Shown here in pieces: positions 32,297 through 44,386 of a DNA stretch of 64,000 bases. Each line of letters starts with the position of its first letter. Within the stretch, counting starts at the first letter, position 1. The notes under the pieces were generated by a model. It was not told the DNA's origin. It ran no database searches and saw only the letters and a list, made by a program, of their open reading frames with translations. The position numbers were made by a program, and so were the translations under genes. The stretch covers positions 496,001 to 560,000 of the forward strand of contig JAQOOI010000063.1 of NCBI GenBank assembly GCA_028554645.1. Reading direction: 5' to 3'. The DNA is from Omphalotus guepiniiformis. Lineage: Eukaryota; Basidiomycota; Agaricomycetes; Agaricales; Omphalotaceae.

Positions 32297-35200
32297 TTAT
32301 AAAAACGGTACATTCTTCATCTCGCCAGCAGCAAGCAGGTCTTCATCGAAAACCTCCTCTGCAACTTCTCCCTCCATCTCATTGTGCTCTCCTGCGGGAT
32401 CATACTCATGTTCTTCGTCGTGTATATCGTCGCCTTCCTCATTGTCGTCCATATCAAAGGTCATATCTTCTAGAGACCCTGGCATGCTAGTCATACTCCT
32501 CCGTCTCTGCCTCCTCCGTCTGCTACCACCCGCATCCCACTCCCAGTTCGCCTCATCTTCCTCGTCGTCCGAGTCTGATTGAGGCTCCGGGCTTTCACTC
32601 CTGGAGCCCTTGACCGGTGACCCGGAGAGACCGAGGGTGGTACTCAGACGTTCGAATGAGGACATTTGCTGAAGCGTTGAGCTCCTTTGCAGTGAAGACG
32701 ATACTGCAGCATCGGAAGTGTTCGACGACATCGATGTTGTAATGGACCGAGGAACATTCGATTGTCGGTTCCCAACAAGGCTGAAGTTCCTCAGGCGGGC
32801 CAGCGTGCTCTGGTTGGACGTATCCGACCGAGCACTAAGAGCAGGCGATGGAGGGGAGAAATCAGGCAGAGGGAACTCCTGTACAGGCGTCTTCCAGAAA
32901 TTGAAATCCGTGAATTCAGGAGCCCATTTGCGATGTATCGGTGGGAACATTTGGTCAACCAAATCTGTCATGTGAATGTATCTGGGAAACACAGAATTTC
33001 AGCCAAAAATTTAGAACATAAGCGTTTTCAAGATACATACGAAGACTTGTACCCAGCGAGCTCAAGCAGCTCGCATTTCACTTCCCCGGCCGAATCAATG
33101 GTGAAAATTTTCGAGCTGGGTACATTAACACTACGATACGATAGTGCATCCGTGATACGGTTGCCAAAGCCAGCATAGAACGGATTTCTCGATGCCTCGC
33201 CAAACAATCGCTGGATATCCCTTAAGCAAGCCATTTTAAAAACCTCCGGCTTGCGCATGATCACTTCCCTGATTCGAAGCCAGGGAAGTCAGAAAATTTG
33301 ATCGAGGAAACTCATGAAGATCCAAATCTCACCTATGCAAAGAAGCCATCAGTCGATCAGGACTCATGATGACCGGGCCTTCCGGTAGCTGATAATCGTT
33401 TTGTTTAATGCCTTTAAGGTAACCTCTAGTTGCATCCGCCTGACCAATCGCTCTTGAGGTCAGATATAAAATCTTGTACCCGTTACGACAGATGTCGGTA
33501 TATAGCTTGGCCACACCAAGATGTGTCCAATCTCTTCCAATCATGGCAAAGACGTGACCAAGCCCATCCGATCTGCGCAAGGGAGAAGAAAATTAATATC
33601 ATAAATATCATCGGTCAAGAAAATGAAGCAAACTTGGTGATTGTGCCATCGATATCCGAAATGACCACTAAGTCAGTCGAGTCCCACACGAAAATTCTTG
33701 CGGTGCAAGCGATAGCTCCTGTCATGGACAATGAAAAAGTGATTGTGTTAGGACCAGGCTTGAGGTTCAAGGATTTCTAGCAGAGACGATAAGTTAATGG
33801 GTTAAATGGAAGACACGAAGACACAACACGACTCACCAATTGCTCTGACGTGAGTCGAAGTGTTTTGGCGTACTTCTTTGGACTTCCTGGCGGACTCGAA
33901 AACGACGTCTTCGTCGGGGTGGTCTGGCGGTCCTGCATGGCTTTTTGCACCGGCGTCGAAGGCAGAGCAGGAGCAGAGCCAGTATCCACCTGACCATTCG
34001 CAATAGGTATAGAAATGCTTTTCGGATCCTAGAAACATGAAACATTCAAATCAGTATACCTTTCTCCTAAAACCGAAAAACAACAAGTCGCGCTCACTGC
34101 AACAACGGGTGCCGAAAACGCCTCCTTCAACTCCGGTCTTCCTCCTTTTGTCCTATCATCGGCAGGAACTGAGCTTGCAACTCTCCGACTGCGACTCCAC
34201 CACTGTACCCAGGAAGATGACGTCGGCGGCTTAGCGACACCACCATCAGGAGGCTGTTTGAGCTCTTCAGGTGGCTCTGATTTAGATCTCTCGATCCCCC
34301 ACGCTTTCTCTCTCCCTTCTTCACTTGACTTTGCTCCGTCGTCTTGCTCATCGTCTGACAGTGCAGATACAGAGTTCGGGGAAACGGGTCGTGATGATAT
34401 TGACGAGCCTCTTTTCCCTTTACGTTCAATGTAGGAGCTTCGCCAAAGCACAAGAGCGTCCATGAGTGGCGAACCATCTTGGCGAGTGATATACCTGAAC
34501 ACGTTAACGCGTCACAGATAGACCCAAACACAAAATCAACTTACTGCTGCCCAGCCCATTTTATGACCAATCTGGAATCTTTCACGAGCTCGCCGTCCTC
34601 AATGAACCTATCAAAACTGATCTTCCCATCCTCAAACAATCTTGCCGTTTCCAGCTCGTCAAGACCTGCCAATCGACCATCAGGGGAGAAAACTCGCACT
34701 CTGACGTCTCGTCCAGGACGAAATTCGCCATCCCGAGGTTTCCTTCCCCGATCCTCCTCTTCACTACTCTCTCCGCCTGATTCAAATAGAGGTTGGCTAT
34801 CATCTCCATGTTCCTTGTGTTCTATCAAGCTCAACTCAAACCCTACTTTTCGTCCCTCGATAATGACACGGAACGCTGTCGGATTTGTTTTGCTGACGCC
34901 CAATCGACCACCAGCGCCATAAAGTTGACTATCTCCTTCTCCATCACTCCTCACATCACTGCTACTTCGCCTCCTGGCGGCATCGCCCCTCCTGATACAG
35001 GCTGGGCTGCCCTCCAACCCAGGAGGCACGCTCCTACTCCTCCAATCAGTCCCAATCTCTTCGTCAGAGTCGGATTCTACAGCGCCTGAGTCTTCGAGCG
35101 CCCGCTCTGTGCCCTTCCCTCTCCTATAATTAGTATTTCGTGCCCTAACGGCTTCTTTCCCAAGACTGGATCCAGCATTGGAGACATCATTCGCGTCTAA

Positions 35201-36775
35201 AGGCCCTATGGTAGTGCCTCCAAGTGCACTTTCCATTCTCCCTCCTTTCCCGAAGGAGGCTTTCAGAGGTGAAGGCTGGGGAAACGCACCCCATTCCCAG
35301 GAGTACTCTTGCACGGGTGAAAGGATGGTCAACTTGCTTCTGGCCGCAACGGACCCCTTTGCTAAAGATGCTGAGGATGGAAATGCCGGCGTTGAGTTTG
35401 ATGTCGGGTCCGTTCGGGATGTAGGAGGGGAACCAGCGATGCCTGATAACTCTGGAGGTGGTTCCGACACGGCACGCATAGAAAGTGGTATAGATGAAGG
35501 TGATCGTGGGGAAGGCTTGCTGTCAGAGGCTTCTCCTGTACTACTTTCTGATGAAGAATCCGAGTCCGGAGGTGAATGTAAAACTTCTTTCGACACATGA
35601 GATTCATATTGCGTGTGCTTGGATTGGACATGAGGTACTGCTAGGAGCGTACGTAGAAATTGCTATTAACAAAGTAAGATATGATTTCGACACAAAGTAC
35701 TCACTATCATCGGCGGAGGGAAATCTAATCTGATCATATGCACGAAGAGTGCTGTCAGACCTTTCCCGATCGTGTAGTGACAATGAGCCATTCGGAGAGT
35801 CCGTCTCTGGAGTCTTACTCTTCTCTCTCGAGTGATATCCCTCAGCATCAAGAGCCATTCCTTTTAGACGCGGATAAGTTCCGCGGCAAACTGGTCATGA
35901 GACAAGGCTTACCGTCTTGAAACTTGACATCCGGAGCATGTACTTCTCCTACTCTTCGCTTCAATGCAGCATCCGCACGCTCATTCTGAACTTTCTCTAT
36001 TTGCGATGGAGATGGTGGTGGAGAGGGTAGGGAGGGGAACGGAGTATGCTGTTCAGGATATGCATTCGGAGGGGATATTGACAAGCTTGATGTCCGGTTA
36101 TGATTCGGACGACTGGCGGTTGAGGGGCTTTCTGATGCGGATGAAGATGGTTCAGGGGAGGAGGATGGTGTAAAATCCGGCGCGACGTTATTGGCATTCA
36201 ATCGAGAGCCACCTTGGAAGTCCTCCTCCGGGGGTGAAGGCAATGCATTCAAGTCTAAAAATTCTGGTTCTTCTGGAGAAGAGGAAGTGTCCGTAGAATC
36301 CCCCTTGGTACCGAATCGGTCAGAAGGCAAGTCTGTCGCGTTCGAGGCAGCACCTGCTGCATCTGCTGGAGGTGAAGAGGGCCGAAGAAGAGGTGAAGTA
36401 ACGAGATCTTCTGGGACATCATCCTCAGTCTCAAACACGAAGAACGCTTCGCCTGCTTCCCCAATCTTCATATCGAATGGTATCCGATGACCATTGACAG
36501 AGACTGTAACCTTGAAAATTTCAGATGAGCAGACTGCAAGGCGCAGCTGATTTAAAGCAACAGACCTTTTTCTCTGAAGGCCGGAGTACCTGCCATTTGC
36601 CAAATCTGACATGAAACGGAGAGCAAGAAAGCTCAGTCCCTCCATTATCCGTTGGCCGTTGTATAACAATGACATCAATAGCTCCTGTAAGAGTAGCAGG
36701 ATTTATGGGAGGAAGATCCTTGTAGTATTGATATGGAGCACTGATTGCATTGACAGCGCCTCGAATGTAGTTCAT
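32297..36775 (-). CDS. PAH1: Lipin-family phosphatidate phosphatase (Pah1/Ned1)
   Basis: Mg-dependent enzyme that turns phosphatidate into diacylglycerol; cytosol to nuclear/ER membrane. Ten exons from 36775 to 32297: 36775-36590, 36510-35913, 35860-35705, 35637-34545, 34494-34098, 34028-33837, 33776-33634, 33572-33333, 33268-33041, 32981-32297; 1305 residues. N-LIP domain at residues 1-110 (MNYIRGAVNAISAPYQYYKD, then GGTELSCSPFHVRFGKWQV). A conserved DGMALDAEGY block lies near residue 260. The HAD-type C-LIP domain (from about residue 740) has LVVISDIDGTITKSD with the DxDxT motif DIDGT, YLTSRAIGQADATRGYL, and KPEVFKMACLRDIQ with NPFYAGFGNR. The long middle and the C-terminal tail are acidic and Ser-rich, where the yeast enzyme is controlled by phosphorylation. 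Normal intron lengths (50-79 nt). Confidence 0.96.
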
Positions 36776-37408
36776 GGAATTGGAGGGAGAAGAAAGAGGA
36801 AAGAGGAAAAGGAAAAGCGGTAACCTAAATATCAGTCGTCGTTCTCTTTGGGGGCATCGCGCACGTGGTGGCGATAACACGTGCTTCAGATGGGGTATAC
36901 TTCCGAATTTCCTGCCGCCGGCACAATTTTACACTTTCCAATTTTTCGACAGCAGTACTTCACTGGTGGCGCACACCAGACATACACTGGAATTTTTGAG
37001 CTAGTATATCTCCCTAATACTATGCAAACAGAAATAAGGCGTCGGCGGAAGCATGCACACAGCAGTGATCATGATCATGATCACGAGGTACTTTCGGTAA
37101 AGCTCCGAGTCCACTGCGTGCAGACTCCTCAGGCTGGCAGACCACATACATACCAGTGGAAAGATCAAATACGACTCGCAATACTGCACCTACGACAGAA
37201 GGTTCCGGCTATCCTCATGTTGAGATGAATCTTTATGACAAACGTTCCAGTCGGATATTCACACAGAGCCAAAGCTGAAGTTTTCAATACATATTCGGAT
37301 GGAGGATCGTAGTCTGTAAATGGCAGTAACAACAAGGATATCTATTTAGAGATACATGAGATAACAAAGAAGAAAGCATCGCGAGAGCAACAGAAGAAGA
37401 AAGTCATT
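36776..37408. other. Intergenic between lipin and Rrn3
   Basis: 633 bp with lipin's promoter side and the 3' flank of Rrn3. A short palindromic repeat of TGATCA/CATGAT units sits at about 37065-37084. The last 80 bp before the Rrn3 stop are A/G-rich on the + strand. No gene seen. Confidence 0.45.
37065..37084. repeat. Short self-complementary ATGATC repeat
   Basis: GTGATCATGATCATGATCAC: overlapping TGATCA palindromes making a 20-bp self-complementary stretch. It may be only simple sequence; a dimeric factor site in lipin's upstream region is possible. Confidence 0.45.
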
Positions 37409-40279
37409 TTAGAGGACCTGAAGTGAGTCCACTGCCTGTAAGCCTGGCTTCGCAGGACTTATACTCATGGCGTCAAAAGACGCTCCAAGTACAGTATCAT
37501 CCCCAGTCTGTTGTACTCCATCTGTCGAAATGGGTATACCGTGTTCTTCAGTGGCTCTCCACTCATCATCATCCCCTTCGTCCTCTTCATCGTCGTCGTC
37601 GTCGTCATCTTCGTCGATAGCCACTGCCGACCATTCTCTATATACTTCCTGAATATACACACCAGACTTCGGTAGCTTGTATGGATCAAAAGGGAAGAAG
37701 GTATTGATTTCCGTGTTGAGACCGTCGTGTAAGCCGGATAGGTTTATTTGGCGTGAATGTGTTTCCCCCAAAGACGAGATATTATCTCCCCTTCTGTTTG
37801 ACTCGAGAATAGGGTAGCAGTAGATGAAATCAGTGACATGGGCGATACGTGCGAACTGCAGTGCTACATTGGGAGAACAAGCCTGCGAAAAATGACAGTC
37901 AGTACCAATCAGAAAAAGAATTTTCTGTGATTGCCCACTTTCAATGGATTCAAAACCGAGTTCACGACCCTCTGAACTACCCCCAACTCTTTCATCCATT
38001 TTTTTGCACCGCCATCCTTGGAATCCGCATGACGAGTCATGATGTCTTCTTCCTCCTCATCCTCGTCCAACAAGTCTCTCCATCGGAAACAGAAAATCAG
38101 GAAAAGTGCTTGCGACACCGCATAGAAAACAGTATTTTGATCGCCCATCACGTTCAGAGCCTCCAAAGCAGCATACGCAGTCTGAGAGTTCGCCGCAGCA
38201 TTCGCAGCGCTCAAGATACTATCGACGCCATCAAGATGAGCCTTTAGAAACTCGCACAGCACCCCAACTACACGTCTTGCACCTTCCCTGTCAACGAATT
38301 TGGCTCGACTAACGAAGCTTCCTATGTATGAAGCTGCTGCTGCACGTGTCACGACTGGTGTTGGTGCCGGTGCGCCCCCACCGCTGAATGCAATATCTCC
38401 CATTTGGAAGAGAGCGCGATCTACGAGCATACCCTGAAATAGATCCGCAAACTCGGAGTCTAGAGAAGTGTACCAAAAGAGAAGGAATTGCGTGTAGCGC
38501 GACCTGAACGTGCGCAGGATTGTGCGGTCGAAGATGCTGAGTAGGGTGTGAAATTGAGTGCGTAGATGATTCTTGGTGGGCTGAGGTAAGGGAATCTGAT
38601 GAGGAATGGCGAGGGAATTGGGCGTCCGGTCAAGTGAGGGGGTTGAGGGACAGGAGGTTGTCGAGGCGAGTTGATTTAGTTGGGCAAGCTGAGCTTGATT
38701 GCTCGGGGGCGGTTGACTCGAAGACAGTGATGCATCTACAATAGGAGACGGAATAGCGGAGTCGATGAGAAAAGGGTTGATAAGCCCTATAGAGGTTGCA
38801 ATCGGAGGTAGCGGTGGTAATTCGGGTAACGGCGAAGAAGGAGGTCCCGCTATCCCGCTCTCGCGCATACTCTCCGACGCGTTGGCCCTAGCTATTGCCA
38901 CATACGCAGATTGAAAATGGTCGAATATAAGCGTTAGAATCGCATCGAGCTTCTTCACCATTTCCTGGAGATGTTTATAATTTACAGGAAGTTCTATGAC
39001 CGGTTTGTCGCCGTCACCTATGTCGCTTCCAGCGTCAGACGAGATATCGCTAAAGTTGCCTTCGCCTTCTTCGTCGGAAGAGTCAGAGGTATCTGACTCT
39101 TCTCCTTCTTGACCAATTAGAATATCAAAAGGATCAAGCTCAAAGACATCTTCTTGGCCTTGAATTGGCTCCTCTTCCTCGATCTCTTCTATTTCAGCTT
39201 GAATTTCAACCTGTCATTGATTATCAGATTGTGAATTCAATCATGTCCACAGATGAGGCTTACATCAATCTGAATCGCCCTGTCCACGATAACTCCAAGT
39301 ATCTGATCTGCCACCTCAGGACAGTAACTGGACACCCGCAGCAAATTACGGATATACGTTGTCTGGGCGATCTGATGTTGTCTTTTGTGAGGGAAATTGT
39401 GAGATAAGAGAGGCATGAGTGTGGATGGAAGCGTTGGAATGAGCGATAACAGATGGCGCAAGAGATAGTGTAGTCGATCATAAACTACCCTACGAGTGAG
39501 AGGACTGGAGGATGTTTCAGGTTGAGAGGCTGATAAAGCTTGGAGTCCAGCTTCTATTAAATGCAACACGAGTTTAGTTCACGCTGACTAGGAACGACAA
39601 GAACGTGCGTACGATGAGTAAAACCTAACGCTATCTTGCCCAGGACGAGAGATAGATATTCCGGCTTTGCTGAGAGAAGCATTCCAATGAATACCGTATA
39701 AGATTTGACTGTAGCATTGTCCATTGTGACCCAAGGCATATTCACAATAGCTTCTACAAGAGTGGCGTGCCCACGCTCGAGTCGTGAGACGACGTGCGAC
39801 AACGCGAGCAACCACAATCGTAATTGCGCAGGCTGGGGAAACGGAACTTCCGTTGAGGATCGTTTTGGACTGAATTGATTTACAAGCTCGTCAAATGGGT
39901 CAGATACCCCCTGCAGATGGTAATTCAGCTGGATGTGGGATAATCACTTTACTCGTGTGCTCACGTTGGCCATTTGCTGCAATGCATCTTTCACGAATGC
40001 AAGATACATGTCCTTGCGCGTCTGTTCCACTTGTTTCACCCTAGAGTTCGATGCAATAGGGCGGCGAATCAGTAGCGAGCTGGCTGTGTTGCTGCTGCCG
40101 CTACCTCGACTCTCAGACGCTTTCCTACCCTGCTGCTGCTTTGAAGTGGCGAAGTTATCAAGATTAGGCTTCGCCTGTATCGTATCCATGAATCGCAGCT
40201 TCTGAGAGAGAGGTTGAGGACCAGATCTCGGAATACGTTTGTTGTCGAATTGAGAGAAACGTGAGTGCGGATCACCCAT
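37409..40279 (-). CDS. RRN3: RNA polymerase I initiation factor Rrn3 (TIF-IA)
   Basis: Bridges Pol I to the core factor at rDNA promoters (nucleolus). Exons 40279-39965, 39910-39613, 39553-39264, 39210-37939, 37882-37409; 882 residues, longer than yeast because of low-complexity inserts. HEAT-like helices near residues 95-300 (LWLLALSHVVSRLERGH, then YTVFIGMLLSAKPEYL). An acidic Ser/Asp/Glu linker lies near 310-370, and EMVKKLDAILTLIFDHFQS is the family block. The C-terminal half has TFRSRYTQFLLFWYTSLD, ASYIGSFVSRAKFVD, QALFLIFCFRW, NPFLIDS and NPLKACSPNVALQFARIAH. The end has an Asp/Glu run after EWSAVAID. All introns are 53-59 nt GT-AG. Divergent with NDUFB9. Confidence 0.93.
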
Positions 40280-40583
40280 GATGATAGTGAGGAGCCTTTA
40301 TGAAAGATTGAATGTCTATCTCGGATCCGTCTAGTGGGCTTTTGAGCACGAGATTCCTGATGAACCTCGAAGTAAGCTTGGACTTGAAATGTGTAGTAGT
40401 GGATCGTGCACACGCCTTCTGCGGCCCCGCAGAAAAATGACACAGCCACATTAGCTAAGCAGACGGTTTGAATTGGACTCCGAACTCTCCTGAGAGTCAG
40501 ACTGAGAGACGACTCCGGTCTCGACCTGAGCCTAGCTACTCTTGCGCCATTCCCTTGCCCCTCCTTTTCTCTCCGCAACCACC
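40280..40583. promoter_or_regulatory. Divergent promoter region, Rrn3 and NDUFB9
   Basis: 304 bp separate the two start codons, so both promoters lie here. A pyrimidine-rich leader precedes the NDUFB9 ATG. No TATA box recognised. Confidence 0.45.
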
Positions 40584-41193
40584 ATGTCTGGCCCATCAAC
40601 CTTCTCTGCTGCTCACAGACTCTATGTGAAGTCTCTGTACAAACGCATGCTCGTCGACAGCCTCAACTGGACCATTCATCGGGATCTTTGGCGCAGGAGG
40701 GCATTAACGATTAGGGCTGAGTTTGAGAAAAACCGGTACGTCGTGTCGTGGTGAACTGTATCTCACGGCTAGTGTAGCTAATTCTGCGTCAACCTGCTTT
40801 GTTTTCTTGCGACGTAGCAATGTCCACGACCCTCGACAGCTGGCTATAATTCTGGAGAGGGCAGAGGCCAAATTGGCTCGCAACCAGCATCCAGACCCCG
40901 TCACTTGTGAGTTAGCCTGTTACTAGTTCATTCCGATCATAGAATTCACACTGCGCAATCTTCAGCGCCCCTCTACCCCGGCGGTGTCAAGTGGTATGTA
41001 TCCTTATGCCTCAGCTTTCCTTACACGCGGATGGAACTTGCTCATCGATATTTTCTCCGCATATTTAGGGAGCGAAATGTACCTGTATGTCTCAGAACCC
41101 TTTTAACGCATTTCCTTGGTATCTAACGTTATATTTCTCCTACCTCCTCCGATTGGCCCTCTGTACGACCACCTTGCTGCTGATCTGCACTAA
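40584..41193 (+). CDS. NDUFB9: Complex I subunit NDUFB9 (B22, LYR family)
   Basis: Accessory LYR-type subunit of mitochondrial NADH dehydrogenase. Exons 40584-40735, 40818-40906, 40966-40993, 41069-41084 (16 nt), about 41143-41193; 111 residues. Seen: HRLYVKSLYKRMLVDSLNW (LYK in place of LYR), a basic RDLWRRRALTIRAEF stretch, HPDPVTSPLYPGGVKWERN, and the tail PPPIGPLYDHLAADLH. The last intron starts GTATGT at 41085 and has a CTAAC branch site at 41122, but no AG precedes the conserved tail. Reading through instead would give an unrelated tail ending LTHFLGI. The proposed tail matches the family; the acceptor is anomalous. Confidence 0.85.
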
Positions 41194-43511
41194 GCGCGGT
41201 CAAGATGTCCAGCTGACGAATGGTCGATGTACATAAAGCACCATCGTGATAGACTAGAAGATTTTCAACCGATCATTGCTCTCAGCGTGACGCTTTCAAC
41301 AAGTGGCGGTATACCGTCAGTAGAGCTGGGTTGTCGAGAGAAGCATTCTAACCACGACAAAAAATTTGCCAAATGTGTAAAATATCTGCTTATCGATCCA
41401 TTCTCTGTATCACGATCTCCAGAAGCAGAATTGCGCGATCTACAACTCACGGTCGAGACTTTGTAGGGCTTTGCCGAGAGAGCTCGAGTCAAGTAACATT
41501 TTGCAAATAGCTCAGCGCCAAATTGTCTGAAGCTGTACAGTATAAAGCTGTATGCAACTACGGCCTTCATCAATCGCTCCTTTGCGCCACCAGTTTTCGC
41601 CAAAAAGAGCTTGTTACCTTGAAAGTTTATAGCTGTAGCGGAAACTACGCTTGACCTAAGTATAACTGAAACGTTCATTAAATCAATCAAGTTAGAAGCA
41701 CTTGTATGAAAAAGTTATCGTGCCTGAAGCACCCTCAACTTCGTGGAATCGCATCGCGGAAGGATCATAAGTACGATGCAAATAATTCAAAGTCTTCCTG
41801 ATCAATACATACATAGAGGTACACTCTATTCCCGCCTCGCACCCCACATCAAGATTAAGAGACGTTTAAATATTGAATGATTGTATGTATGCTGGATGTA
41901 TGTAAGGTATGCGACAACCATCCCCTATCAAGCTGTCGAGAATCAGATATGGTCGACGTCCGTATGCTCGGATGACCACGAAATAAAAACTAGAGGATTC
42001 TGGTATAGTTTAGGTTCAATATCATTACTTGAAGACTCACGGATGACAGAATCACTATAATAAAGGTTGTGGCAAACGAAGCAAAATTTCCCGCGCTCAA
42101 AATTAAAGGCGCCTCAGCGCTTGCCATCTCACGAAGAACTCGGTGACTTTTTGCTCAGACTCTCAGTTTCGTTTCTCTTCTTTCCTTCCTTCCCATCAAG
42201 AAAGAAAAGGATGGGTCAGTATCCAATAAGACTCAATCGGGTTCGAAGCGACTAGAATCAAATGTAATGTTATTCATCCATACGGTTGCTCACTCTACCG
42301 CCGCCAGCCGCCGCCTTGTCAAATACCTCAAAAGTCTCGAAGTGGTTGTAAACAAAACTTCTGAGGTCAGTAACGTACCTTCTCGTCAGCTCTCGCAGGC
42401 TCTCGCTCCAAATTTACAGTCATTTCATGACCTGACGATGAGATTCGCATAGGTACATGCAGGGTACATGACTGGTCTGAACTTGAAATTGTCCTATGTC
42501 CTAATATCATTAAGTAGGCGCCTCGACCTCCGCGGTATTTGCGGCACCTGCTATGATCGCGTCGGTCAGCTCCACTTTTCTGCGACACAAAAACACAGAT
42601 GACCAGCAGCCGGATATAACTCGAAATCATGTCTGGTATCTTCGAACCTTCGGACAGGCTTCCCACTATACCTACTTAGGAAGAGTACGTAGTCTCAAAG
42701 TCAGGGACGTTCGCTTCTAAAGTAAAAGTGTGTTCGTGCAATAATTCAAGTTCGGATTCTTTCGGTCTGAATTGCTCTATAAGAAACAAAAGTACCCAGA
42801 CAAACCCCACAAGGCGCTTCATAGATGCTTCTTTATGTGGTCACTGCGCCGGTCTTTTTCATAGTCGCAATCGTATCTGCTCTGTCTATTGCACGCATAC
42901 AGGCAGTATAGTTCGGTTTCTTGGACAAAGGTCAATATGGCTCTCAGTTTCAGTCCATTTTGCGTGCGGGCCCTTAGCTTTTATCTAGGATCAGACAGGA
43001 CCCTGACCCATCCTTACTTTCGTCTGAAGAGTCTTGCAATACGACCAGTCTCGTTCCGATTTCACTGGCGTCTCCGGTGTTTCGGCCCCTCCCCCAACAG
43101 CTGTGATAAGCTGTACGTTTTTCCTTGCTATTTCCATACATCCAATCTCTCATCTGACCGATCGCTGAGTGTTGCTATTGGTTTTATTTCCGCCGGCCAA
43201 CACTTCTTCTCAACGGCGTCCCACACGTATTCTCGAACCAAGCCCGAGAAGTTAGCATAAGAACTTATAGCCTCTGTTGATAGCCCATGGTTCGTGCATC
43301 CCCATTCCAGACCCTCTCGCTTTTCCGTATTGGCACCACCGCTCCTGCGAGAATAAGTAGTTCAAAGGCTGACTTACCGCTCATCAGTTTAGGGCACACC
43401 AGTACTCAAATTTTGCATCTCCCAATTTCAACTCCTCAACAATGTGAATGCACAGATCGATTTTTTCATGGCCTTCACTGAAATACTTTTGTCAGGGCAT
43501 GGACGCCGCCT
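41194..43511. other. Gene-poor region, 2.3 kb
   Basis: The longest non-coding stretch here. It holds the NDUFB9 3' flank and the upstream region of C2H2 gene 1. The open frames (for example 42889-43260) have no recognisable motif. I saw no repeat, transposase or tRNA. Confidence 0.4.
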
Positions 43512-44386
43512 GTGTCATATTTTGATCAAACTAATCCAAACGTTCAATATCGTGCACTTGATGATGATGACGATGAACGACTGGCTAGCCATGGGTTTAT
43601 GCGCCCGCCATACATTCAACAGCACCCAATCAACAGCAGTCCTGCACCACCACCAGCCAGCTCATATCAATTGAATCCACAACTTGCAATTTCTCCTCCG
43701 GTGTTTTCAGCCGCGGAAATGTCCCCGCCCTGTTGGACTGGTCAGTGGATTCCCCCGGAATTCATTGACCCTTCTAGCCATTTTTTTCCGCACTATGACG
43801 GCCATGCTGGCAACGACGTGCTTTACACTTTTGATCCATGTTCCTCAGTGCCAATGCCTGCACCATCACCCTCCCATTCCCAACACTACATTCACCCCGA
43901 GCCATCGGCAAATGAGCAGTTATGGCCAGGCTCTACGCAGGGCCTCGGGGAGACCACTCATCAGAACCTTTATGACAGTTGTGATGGCCCAACACTCAAC
44001 AATATCTCGTTGCCAGACTCCTCCGGCAGACAACCAGCAGTTGCGTCTCCTAACGTGATAGCTGCAAGTACCAATCGCAGGAAATACAAGGATGGGAACA
44101 GTAAAAGGCTTTTCTACTGCGATCGCTGTCAGAATACGTTTACTGCCAAACACAACCTTCAAAGTGGGGTGTTTCGACTTTTCCGTGGAGTCCGTTGAAT
44201 TGACGTTTTGTTTTGTCAGACCATTTGCTTGCCCATGACGGGATAAGGAAGTATACCTGCGACTGTTGTCGCCGTGCTTTTGTTACCAGGTCAGATCTGC
44301 AACGGCATAAGAGAAAATGCCCATTCTATTCCGCTTTGCAGTCTGCTCAAAGGGCGTCGGATTCACCGTTGGAGGCTTACTATTAA
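43512..44386 (+). CDS. C2H2 zinc-finger protein, paralogue 1 (5' end uncertain)
   Basis: Probable transcription factor. Open from at least 43512, exon to 44163, 56-nt intron, exon 44220-44386. About 270 residues are visible. The N-terminal region is Pro/Ser/Gln-rich and disordered. A basic segment starting VIAAST leads into two fingers: C-x2-C of finger one in FYCDRCQNTFTAKHN with NHLLAHDG, and CDCCRRAFVTRSDLQRHKRKC for finger two (last ligand Cys rather than His). The intron splits finger one exactly where it does in paralogue 2. The start was not resolved: there is a likely acceptor TTTTGTCAG at 43486-43494 and no convincing upstream coding exon. The first in-frame ATG is at 43599. Confidence 0.75.

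Noticed and set aside
41756..41768. GCGGAAGGATCAT, like the 3' end of 18S rRNA
   Set aside because: Only 13 bases match and the flanks do not look like rDNA; most likely chance.
42889..43260. 123-codon open frame on the + strand
   Set aside because: No recognisable domain, no codon pattern like its neighbours, no splice partners.
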